A stretch of DNA of 25,964 nt from an uncultured Eubacteriales bacterium (GTDB taxonomy: Bacteria > Bacillota > Clostridia > Christensenellales > QAND01): the NCBI GenBank assembly GCA_900546685.1, contig UREB01000002.1, positions 1 to 25,964 of the forward strand, written 5' to 3'. The notes under the pieces are model-generated. The model worked only from the letters and a program-made list of their open reading frames with translations. It had not been told where the DNA came from and ran no database searches. A program made the position numbers and the translations under genes. Shown here piece after piece: positions 1 to 6,375 of the stretch (position 1 is the first letter of the stretch; every line of letters starts with the position of its first letter).

Positions 1-810
1 CCCGCCCGCCATACTCAGGGTATGAACGCCCAGCATTTTGCATGCCTGGATTGCGTTTGTCAACAGAAAATCAATGGCCGCGGCCTGGAAAGAGGCCGCC
101 ATATCTGCCTTTTTCACGCGCTCTCCTCTCTGCTCTGCGCGGTGCAGCGTGTTGATCACAGCGGTTTTCAGGCCGGAAAAGCTGAAATCCAGCGGGTTTT
201 CGCAACGGGGCCTCGTAAAGGGATAGGCTTTGGGGTCCCCCTCTGCCGCCAGCTTTTCAATCATAGGGCCGCCGGGATACGCCAGCCCCAGCGCACGGGC
301 GGCCTTGTCAAACGCCTCGCCCGTTGCATCGTCACGCGTTTCCCCCAGCAGATGATACTGCCCAAACCGCTCCACATACAGCAGCATGGTATGCCCGCCG
401 GACGCCAATAAGCATACATACGGCGGCGTTAGCTGCGGATAGCTTACATGGTTGGCCATCAAATGGCCCTCCATGTGGTTCACACCCAAAAGCGGCTTGC
501 CCAGCGCATAGGACAGCCCCTTGGCATAGTTGACACCACACAGCAGCGCGCCGGAAAGCCCCGGGCCATAGGTACAGGCAAAATAATCGATCTCCTGCAG
601 GGTACAGCCCGCTTGCTCTACCGCCTGGGCCACCACCGCCGGCAGCGCCTCTACATGCTGCCGGCTGGCAATTTCCGGCACTACGCCGCCATACAGCGCA
701 TGCGTTTGAATCTGCGAAGCGATGATATTGCTGTATACTCGGCCGTCCATGCCCATCACGCAGGCCGCTGTTTCATCGCAGGAGGATTCAATGGCCAACA
801 ATCGCTGCAT
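1..810 (-). CDS. tsaD: tRNA threonylcarbamoyladenosine transferase TsaD, 3' end cut by window edge
   Basis: TsaD transfers the threonylcarbamoyl group from threonylcarbamoyl-AMP to A37 of tRNAs that read ANN codons, working in the cytoplasm with TsaB and TsaE. The first 270 codons are present and the frame runs open off the left edge. The protein opens with the ASKHA-type motif LLAIESSCDETAA; the metal-binding HMEGH motif is at residues 112-116; LASGGHT is near 135-141 and DFSFSGLK near 208-215, all typical of the family. The ATG at 810 has AAGGAG about 8 bases upstream. The start lies inside the 3' end of the DUF1461 membrane gene (overlap 788-810), so translation is probably coupled and the gene belongs to the gcvT run. 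Identification is firm; only the C-terminus is unseen. Confidence 0.96.
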   Translation of the reverse strand, partial: MQRLLAIESSCDETAACVMGMDGRVYSNIIASQIQTHALYGGVVPEIASRQHVEALPAVVAQAVEQAGCTLQEIDYFACTYGPGLSGALLCGVNYAKGLSYALGKPLLGVNHMEGHLMANHVSYPQLTPPYVCLLASGGHTMLLYVERFGQYHLLGETRDDATGEAFDKAARALGLAYPGGPMIEKLAAEGDPKAYPFTRPRCENPLDFSFSGLKTAVINTLHRAEQRGERVKKADMAASFQAAAIDFLLTNAIQACKMLGVHTLSMAGG

Positions 811-1519
811 CTGTCTGCTCCTTTCTTCTTGCCCGGCGCTTGGCCACAGAAAGGCCCAGGCCCGCCAAAGCAAACCAAATGATCATCACCACGGCAAACC
901 AAATCAAGATCTTCGTTACAATGGCGGAGAAAAAGGCCTCCGGTACCATCTGGATCAACACGCTTGTTGCGGGATTCAGCAGCCACAGGTCGTTTGTAAA
1001 AAACACATGGTGGAATTGCGTCCAAAACCAGTTGAAATCCACCACCGCCAATACACCGCACAGAATAGGGATCAGCAATCCGATGCCCAGCCCCCACATC
1101 AGCTTTTTCATGGCGTCCGCCAGCGGGAGGCGTAGCGCAAACGCCGCCACCAAGCACAGCATAGAAGCAATGGCCAAGCCGTTGCGCACCGAAATCATCA
1201 ACAAAAACAGGGCCTGTACATCCACCATATGCGCCACTTCTGTCTCATCGGTAAACATCTGCATCCGCACGCCGTCGCGCTCTACTACCAGCGAAAGATC
1301 ATCCCGCTTGCCCGCGCAGTAATCCAGCAGCACATCGGTAGCGCGCATCAAATCTTCCTCTAAAATGCCGATGCGCTGCGCCGTGCCTAGCTTTTGATAT
1401 TGATATCGATAGAACCTTTTATCAAAAGCGGCGGTATCAATGCTGGTCAAAAGCGTGGCCAGCGTTACAAAAACGCCGGCCAACACCATGAGAATCCTTG
1501 CCAAAGTCTTTCTTTTCAT
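788..1519 (-). CDS. DUF1461 / TIGR01906 family integral membrane protein
   Basis: A 243-residue membrane protein of unknown function. I see four hydrophobic helices at about residues 8-28, 103-129, 140-162 and 198-225, with a polar loop at 30-100 that would lie outside the membrane. The stretch FHHVFFTNDLWLL (169-181) followed by MVPEAFF is the hallmark I associate with the DUF1461/TIGR01906 family. A basic tail (AKRRARRKEQ) follows the last helix. The start at 1519 has AAGGAA upstream and lies 9 bases after the gcvT stop; the 3' end overlaps tsaD by 23 bases. It therefore sits in the middle of a three-gene transcript. Family assignment is from memory of its conserved block; no function can be inferred from that. 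Confidence 0.85.
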   Translation of the reverse strand: MKRKTLARILMVLAGVFVTLATLLTSIDTAAFDKRFYRYQYQKLGTAQRIGILEEDLMRATDVLLDYCAGKRDDLSLVVERDGVRMQMFTDETEVAHMVDVQALFLLMISVRNGLAIASMLCLVAAFALRLPLADAMKKLMWGLGIGLLIPILCGVLAVVDFNWFWTQFHHVFFTNDLWLLNPATSVLIQMVPEAFFSAIVTKILIWFAVVMIIWFALAGLGLSVAKRRARRKEQTDAAIVGH

Positions 1520-1528
1520 CTGTATTCC

Positions 1529-2617
1529 TTAATATCTTTGTATCGTTTTATAAAAGGGCAGCTTTTCCATGTGGCAAGCAAGGCGCTCTGTGCCGGATTC
1601 CACGGCAAAATCATGCTCCTTTTCCTCCAAAAAGCTGCGGTTTACCAGCGCCATCGCCACCTGCTGCTGCACATACGGCGCCCAGCCCGCGCTTGTGATG
1701 CGCCCGCAGGGCACGCCGTAATCGTACACCAGCGCCCCGCTATGCGGCGCCTGATCGCCTTCCATCACCAAGCCGATGAGCTTTCTTGGCACCCCCTGGA
1801 GCACCTGGCGATCCAACGCGCGCTTGCCAACAAATTCCCCCTGCAGCGGGCGCACAAACTGCCCCAGCCCCGCTTCAAAGGGCGTAACCTCCTCCGTTAG
1901 CTCCTGCCCGTATACCGGCACACCGGCCTCCAGGCAAAGCGAAGCCCAGGCATCCATGCCACAGGGAATGGGCTCATCCTCGTCGCTGGCGTCTAGAATT
2001 TCCCGCCACAGCTGAGCGGCGTGGGAAGCGCTGCAAAAGATCTCATACGCCTGCTCGCCGGAAAACCCGATGGAGGCGATAAAGCACATCCGGCCCACGA
2101 TTTTGGTTTCATGGCAGCGGTACGGCCGCTCTGGCAGGTGCTTGCAAATGCTGGAAAGGATGCGCTTGCTATGCGGGCCTTGGATATTGATCTGCGCAGT
2201 TTTCTCCGTCACATCCAGCACCTTGGCCCCCGGCAGCCCATGCGCCTTCAAATGCGCCAAAATCTTGGTACGGTTTTCGGGATGGATGGTCATGCCAAAG
2301 GTCTTCTCATCCCACTTATAAATGATAACGTCATCCATGATCCCGCCCTTGTCATTGCACACGAGGGTGTATTCACAGTCCCCCTCCGCCATTTCGGAAA
2401 CGTCGTTGGTGGTGATGCGCTGCACGCACACCGCTGCATTGGGCCCCAAAATCAAAACGCGGGTTAGGTAGCTGCGATCAAACAAGCCGGATTTCTCCCG
2501 CACACTGCGATGCTCGTCCTCTACCCCCAAATATTGGTTTGGCAGGGCATAGCCCTTATAATTGGCCATTTGGCCGCCCATTGCCATGTGTTCTTGGTAT
2601 AACGGCGTATGCTTCAT
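1529..2617 (-). CDS. gcvT: aminomethyltransferase (glycine cleavage T protein), stand-alone
   Basis: GcvT moves the one-carbon unit from the aminomethyl group carried on lipoylated GcvH to tetrahydrofolate, releasing ammonia. The 362-residue length is normal. The N-terminus (HTPLYQEH, then DRSYLTRVLILGP) is family-like. The block GGIMDDVIIYK carries the aspartate corresponding to the folate-site aspartate of GcvT. EEVTPFEAGLGQFVR and FVGKRAL match the GcvT C-terminal pattern rather than the KGCYxGQE signature of YgfZ. The ATG at 2617 has GAGGAG 8 bases upstream. No gcvH or gcvP lies next to it, and no glycine riboswitch is visible in the roughly 40-base leader, so its partners must be elsewhere or it acts as a folate-dependent relative. 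It is first in the run gcvT-DUF1461-tsaD. Confidence 0.88.
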   Translation of the reverse strand: MKHTPLYQEHMAMGGQMANYKGYALPNQYLGVEDEHRSVREKSGLFDRSYLTRVLILGPNAAVCVQRITTNDVSEMAEGDCEYTLVCNDKGGIMDDVIIYKWDEKTFGMTIHPENRTKILAHLKAHGLPGAKVLDVTEKTAQINIQGPHSKRILSSICKHLPERPYRCHETKIVGRMCFIASIGFSGEQAYEIFCSASHAAQLWREILDASDEDEPIPCGMDAWASLCLEAGVPVYGQELTEEVTPFEAGLGQFVRPLQGEFVGKRALDRQVLQGVPRKLIGLVMEGDQAPHSGALVYDYGVPCGRITSAGWAPYVQQQVAMALVNRSFLEEKEHDFAVESGTERLACHMEKLPFYKTIQRY

Positions 2618-2664
2618 CCCTGCACTCCTCTCATGCCCATGCGCATTCTTGCTATGATGAATTT

Positions 2665-2693
2665 ATTATACTGTATCGGCATTTAATTGACAA
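2665..2693 (-). promoter_or_regulatory. promoter of gcvT operon (TTGTCA-N17-TATAAT)
   Basis: On the minus strand TTGTCA (2693-2688) and TATAAT (2670-2665) are 17 bases apart, a near-perfect housekeeping promoter about 48 bases before the gcvT start. The last 12 bases of its spacer (ATGCCGATACAG) are almost identical to those in the promoter at 9303-9331. Confidence 0.85.
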
Positions 2694-2727
2694 ATATGCG
2701 TGTTTTCTACGTCTATGCCTCCAATCT

Positions 2728-2760
2728 GCAAAAAAAGAAGAACGCGTGCGTTCTTCTTTT
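2728..2760 (-). terminator. terminator after cysS
   Basis: An 11-13 bp perfect hairpin (arms 2733-2745 and 2748-2760) is followed on the minus strand by a T-rich run. It lies just past the cysS stop at 2767 and closes the cysE-cysS transcript. Confidence 0.88.
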
Positions 2761-2766
2761 CCCTTT

Positions 2767-4158
2767 TTATGCTTTTTTCACCACAGGGCCCTGCGGCGTA
2801 TCCTCCAGCAGATAGCCCCGGCTTTGGATCTCGTCCCTGAGTTTGTCTGCAACGTCCCACTGTTTTTCCTTCCGGGCCTGTTGGCGCTGGGCCGCCATGT
2901 CTAAAATCTCCTGCGGCACCGCTTCCTCGGCCTGCACCCGAAGCCCCAACACCTCCAGCAGCCTTTGCAGCAGCGCCAGCACCTTTTGCGCGCCTTCGCT
3001 GCTGCCCTGCTTGGCGTACACCGTATTGGCCTCTCGGATCAAGTCAAACACAGCGGAAAGCGCATCGGCGGTGTTGAGGTCGTCATCCATCGCCTCGCAG
3101 AACCTGGCTTCATATCCGTCCAGGATGTGCAGGAGCGCCTCTTCCCCTTCGCCCAGCGCAGTCTGGTGCTGGCCGGCCACACGCCCCAGCAGCTCTACGG
3201 CATTTTCGATGCGCCGCAGCGCGCTGGTGGCCTGCTCGATGAGCTCCCGGCTAAAGTTGATGGGGCTGCGGTAATGCGCGCTCAGCATAAACAGGCGCAC
3301 CGCCATCAGATCAAATTCCTTGGCAATATCCCGCACGGTAAAAAAGTTGCCGGCGGATTTGCTCATCTTCTGATTGTTGATGTTGATGTGCCCATTGTGC
3401 ATCCAGTACTTGGCAAACGGCTTTCCCGTTGCGCCCTCGCTCTGTGCAATCTCGTTTTCATGGTGTGGGAATACCAAATCCACCCCGCCGCAGTGGATAT
3501 CCAGCGTATCGCCCAAATACTTCATGCTCATGGCGCTGCATTCCACATGCCAACCCGGGCGCCCCATGCCCCACGGGCTGGGCCAGGCAGGCTCGCCGGG
3601 CTTTTGCGCCTTCCAAAGGGCAAAATCCAGTGCATCGCGCTTAATCTCGGATACGTCTACCCGCGCGCCGGACTCCAATTCGTCTACATCATAGCCAGAT
3701 AGCTTGCCATAATCCTTCATCGAACGCGTGGCAAAGTATACGTCGCCGTGCGATTCATACGCGTGCCCATTTTGGATCAGCGTTTCGATCAGATGGATGA
3801 TCTCTTCAATGTTCTCGGTGGCGCGCGGCGCAATATCCGCCCGCTTTACGCCCAAGGCGTCCGCGTCCTTATAGTATTCTGCAATATAGCGGTCTGCCAG
3901 CTCGCGGACGGTTACGCCCTCCTCGTTGGCCTTTTTGATCATCTTATCGTCAATGTCCGTAAAATTCTGTACGAACGTCACCTTATACCCGCGATATTCC
4001 AGATAGCGGCGCAGCGTATCAAAAATGATGAACGGCCGGGCGTTGCCTACGTGAAAAAAATTATACACCGTAGGCCCGCAGGAATAGATCCTGACTTCCC
4101 CCGGGTGCACCGGCACCAGCTCTTCCTTTTTTCTTGTCATGGTATTAAATATTTTCAT
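2767..4158 (-). CDS. cysS: cysteinyl-tRNA synthetase
   Basis: CysS charges tRNA-Cys with cysteine using ATP; it is a class I monomeric synthetase. The 463-residue length is standard. Visible motifs are YSCGPTVYN with zinc-ligand C27, the HIGH-type HVGNARP at 36-42, WHVECSAM and HCGGVDLVFPHHENE for zinc and cysteine recognition, and KMSKS near 263-267. The C-terminal helical region ends with the usual anticodon-binding RDEIQSRGYLLEDTPQG. The ATG at 4158 has GGAGG 7 bases upstream and lies inside the end of cysE (overlap 4145-4158). Both genes are expressed from the T-box leader upstream of cysE, so charging capacity and cysteine synthesis rise together when tRNA-Cys is uncharged. Confidence 0.98.
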   Translation of the reverse strand: MKIFNTMTRKKEELVPVHPGEVRIYSCGPTVYNFFHVGNARPFIIFDTLRRYLEYRGYKVTFVQNFTDIDDKMIKKANEEGVTVRELADRYIAEYYKDADALGVKRADIAPRATENIEEIIHLIETLIQNGHAYESHGDVYFATRSMKDYGKLSGYDVDELESGARVDVSEIKRDALDFALWKAQKPGEPAWPSPWGMGRPGWHVECSAMSMKYLGDTLDIHCGGVDLVFPHHENEIAQSEGATGKPFAKYWMHNGHININNQKMSKSAGNFFTVRDIAKEFDLMAVRLFMLSAHYRSPINFSRELIEQATSALRRIENAVELLGRVAGQHQTALGEGEEALLHILDGYEARFCEAMDDDLNTADALSAVFDLIREANTVYAKQGSSEGAQKVLALLQRLLEVLGLRVQAEEAVPQEILDMAAQRQQARKEKQWDVADKLRDEIQSRGYLLEDTPQGPVVKKA

Positions 4159-4855
4159 GTTGAGCCTCCCTCATCAATATTGTAACCGCCTTTTCCAAAA
4201 TGTCTACCTTATCGCGCAATTCCTGCAGTTCCTGCTCTACAGGGTCCGGCATATGGATCTGGTCCAAATCAGATGCCTCGATGGCCAGGTTGCAGGTTTC
4301 GCACTCTTCGCACGGCTCCCCAGTCAGATTCTTCGGGCAATAGCGGCGCACGATGCGCCCCGGCACGCCCACCACTGTGCAGTACGGCGGCACCTCGTTG
4401 AGCACCACGGCGCCCGCGCCAATGCGCGAGCCCTTGCCCACACGAAACGGCCCCAGCACCTTGGCGCCGCTGGAAATGACGACATCGTCCTCCACGGTTG
4501 GATGCCGCTTGCCAGTATCCTTGCCCGTGCCACCCAGCGTGGCGCCCTGGTAAATGGTCACGTTGTTGCCCACCTCCGCCGTCTGCCCGATGACAACGCC
4601 CATGCCATGGTCAATGAATACGCCGCGGCCCAGCTTTGCTCCGGGGTGGATCTCTATACCGGTGAAAAACCGTACCAGCGTAGACACAAACCGCCCCAGC
4701 CCTTTCATGTGATGCGTATACAGCCAATGTGCGCGGCGATGCCAGCGCACCGCGTGAAAGCCGGGATAGTTTAAGACGATCTCCAGCGCGTTGCGCGCGG
4801 CTGGGTCGCGCTGTTTTACCGCCTTTATATCTTCCCTCCATGTCTTGAAAAACAT
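4145..4855 (-). CDS. cysE: serine O-acetyltransferase with an added C-terminal four-cysteine cluster
   Basis: CysE makes O-acetylserine from serine and acetyl-CoA, the first committed step of cysteine synthesis. The ATG at 4855 is chosen because it gives the standard N-terminus MFFKTWREDI and has AAGGGGG 9 bases upstream; a longer in-frame start would lie inside the T-box terminator. The protein is 236 residues. The left-handed beta-helix hexapeptide repeats run from about 66 to 168, and the active-site histidines are in DHGMG (82-86) and KRHPT (116-120). After GVPGRIV the chain carries C173, C182, C185 and C188 in the pattern C-x8-C-x2-C-x2-C, followed by LPDPV-like MPDPV and a coiled-coil-like tail. 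Such a cluster is not part of the E. coli or B. subtilis enzymes as I know them and may bind metal. Confidence 0.96.
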   Translation of the reverse strand: MFFKTWREDIKAVKQRDPAARNALEIVLNYPGFHAVRWHRRAHWLYTHHMKGLGRFVSTLVRFFTGIEIHPGAKLGRGVFIDHGMGVVIGQTAEVGNNVTIYQGATLGGTGKDTGKRHPTVEDDVVISSGAKVLGPFRVGKGSRIGAGAVVLNEVPPYCTVVGVPGRIVRRYCPKNLTGEPCEECETCNLAIEASDLDQIHMPDPVEQELQELRDKVDILEKAVTILMREAQHENI

Positions 4856-4870
4856 GCCTGATGCCCCCTT

Positions 4871-4915
4871 AAAAAAGAAAACAAAAGCGCCGCCTCCCCT
4901 CAGGAGACGACGCTT
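4871..4915 (-). terminator. T-box regulated intrinsic terminator
   Basis: Arms 4915-4903 and 4897-4885 form a 13-bp helix (two G-U pairs) with a 5-base loop, followed by a T-rich run to 4871. It sits between the T-box core and the cysE ribosome site and would be disrupted by the antiterminator when uncharged tRNA-Cys is bound. Confidence 0.9.
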
Positions 4916-5141
4916 ACCAGTCGTGGTTCCACTCCAATTCCGCAACGGCTATAAAAGCCCTTGCGCTTTTCCCATCCTTAACGCGGACGATACGGCACAC
5001 ACCGTAGCATGTGCAGCTCACGCAGCGCATCTTCGCGCCCCTTTCCACCCAAGCGGGCTTTCAGCCTATGGCCCTGCTCTCTCTGTACGGCTTTTGAAAA
5101 CGGCCTACTTTTCTGCGGTCATCACTTTTTTCAAACGCTTT
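4871..5141 (-). ncRNA. T-box leader, cysteine-specific, controlling cysE-cysS
   Basis: The leader between the promoter and cysE has the parts of a T-box riboswitch, which lets transcription continue when an uncharged cognate tRNA binds. On the minus strand I see the AG-rich bulge (AGAGAGAG, 5084-5077), the distal stem-I arm with GGCTGAAAGCC, a UGC cysteine codon as probable specifier (5029-5027), then GAGC (5019-5016), and the T-box core TTGGAGTGGAACCACG (4936-4921). The bulge bases UGGA (4931-4928) would pair with a UCCA 3' end, and tRNA-Cys carries U73, which supports Cys. A second UGC at 5024-5022 is an alternative specifier. The terminator helix follows immediately. Confidence 0.9.
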
Positions 5142-5147
5142 TCATTT

Positions 5148-5177
5148 ATTATAGCGATGGGCAAACCGTGCTGTCAA
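5148..5177 (-). promoter_or_regulatory. promoter of the cysE T-box operon (TTGACA-N18-TATAAT)
   Basis: Perfect -35 TTGACA (5177-5172) and -10 TATAAT (5153-5148) hexamers are 18 bases apart on the minus strand. Transcription would begin near 5141, giving a leader of about 285 bases. The opposite strand carries the murG leader; for murG I see only a weak extended -10 (TGATACACT at 5253-5261) with no good -35. The 442-base gap between cysE and murG is thus fully used by this promoter, the T-box and the murG leader. Confidence 0.9.
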
Positions 5178-5297
5178 TCCCCCGCCAAACGGGGGGAAAC
5201 GCCGGTTTTCCCTGGCCTACAATAAAATCATACACGAAACAGCACGCAAATGTGATACACTAACCCAAGGAAAACACGAAATTGAGGAAGGAACCGG

Positions 5298-6374
5298 ATG
5301 AAAAAAATCGTTTTAACCGGCGGCGGCACAGCCGGGCATGTGACGCCCAACATTGCCTTGCTGCCGGCGCTTTGCAAAATGGGCTGCGAAATCCATTACA
5401 TCGGCGACGTCAACGGCATGGAAAAAAGGCTGATGGCGCCGTTTGACTTTGTGACATACCATGGAATCTCCACCGGAAAGCTGCGCCGCTATCTTTCCGT
5501 GCAGAATCTCAAGGATCCTTTTAAGGTGCTAAAGGGCATTTCTCAGAGCAAAAAGCTGCTGGGTGAGATTCATCCGGATGTTATCTTTGCCAAGGGCGGG
5601 TTTGTTTCCGTGCCCGTCGTCATGGCCGCCAAAAAGCATAAGATTCCCGTCGTGCTGCATGAAAGCGACTTTACCATCGGGCTGGCCAACCGCATCTCTG
5701 CGCCCAGGGCCTCAATCGTATGTACCAGCTTTGCCCCCACGGTAAACGAAGTCAAGGGTGGGCACGGCGTATGGACAGGGTCTCCCGTGCGCGAAGAGCT
5801 GCTGCACGCCACGCGCACCCAGGCGCAGGACTTTTTTAAATTTCCCGTGCCAGAGCAGCCTACCCTCGTTTTTATGGGCGGCAGCCTGGGCGCGCAGGCG
5901 CTGAACCGGGCGCTTTCGGACTGCTTTGAGGCGCTTGTCCGCCGGTACAACATCATCCATATCGCAGGCCGCGGCAACCTAGACCCCGGCTTGGTACACC
6001 CCAATTACCGTGCGTATGAATATTTGACCGAGGAAATGCCGTTGGTCTTTGCCGCAGCAGATCTGTTTGTCTGCCGCAGCGGCGCCAATACCCTGTTTGA
6101 GCTGCTGGCTACCAAGCGCCCCGGCGTACTGGTGCCGCTGCCCTCCAAATCCAGCCGCGGAGACCAGCTGCTCAACGCGGAGTTTTTCGCCGAGCAGGGG
6201 TACGCCGATGTGCTGCCGCAGGAAACCATCACCCCCGAGTCCCTGCAAGCAGCCATCCACCATGGGCTAGAGACCGCCCAGGCAAAGCAGCAAGCCATGG
6301 CACAGTCGCCCATGCAAAACGGAACGGAAAACGTGCTGCGGCAAATCAAAGCCGCCGCAGGCTGGGAGGAATAA
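5298..6374 (+). CDS. murG: UDP-GlcNAc:lipid I GlcNAc transferase MurG
   Basis: MurG adds N-acetylglucosamine to lipid I to make lipid II, the peptidoglycan building block, at the inner face of the membrane. The protein is 358 residues, the normal size. It starts with the nucleotide-fold motif TGGGTAGHVTPN (residues 7-18). Later come KGGFVSVPVV, HESDFTIGLANR, MGGSLGAQALN and the UDP-GlcNAc site RSGANTLFELLA, with LVPLPSKSSRGDQLLNAE. The HESD form, instead of HEQN, is the version usual in Clostridia that carry murG outside the cell-division cluster. The ATG at 5298 has GAGGAAGGA 6 bases upstream. The next gene begins one base after the stop, so the two are surely cotranscribed. Confidence 0.95.
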   Translation: MKKIVLTGGGTAGHVTPNIALLPALCKMGCEIHYIGDVNGMEKRLMAPFDFVTYHGISTGKLRRYLSVQNLKDPFKVLKGISQSKKLLGEIHPDVIFAKGGFVSVPVVMAAKKHKIPVVLHESDFTIGLANRISAPRASIVCTSFAPTVNEVKGGHGVWTGSPVREELLHATRTQAQDFFKFPVPEQPTLVFMGGSLGAQALNRALSDCFEALVRRYNIIHIAGRGNLDPGLVHPNYRAYEYLTEEMPLVFAAADLFVCRSGANTLFELLATKRPGVLVPLPSKSSRGDQLLNAEFFAEQGYADVLPQETITPESLQAAIHHGLETAQAKQQAMAQSPMQNGTENVLRQIKAAAGWEE

Positions 6375-6375
6375 A

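Noticed and set aside
722..1322. Plus-strand open frames over tsaD and the DUF1461 gene
   Set aside because: They are shadows of strongly supported minus-strand genes, with no ribosome sites and Pro/His/Arg-rich antisense composition.
4856..4945. Longer N-terminus for CysE (30 extra residues)
   Set aside because: It would read through the T-box terminator and gives an unusual basic, Gly-rich leader; the MFF start has family-like sequence and a ribosome site.
5253..5261. Extended -10 (TGATACACT) as murG promoter
   Set aside because: No acceptable -35 and only partial -10; too weak to list as a feature, mentioned only as the best candidate.
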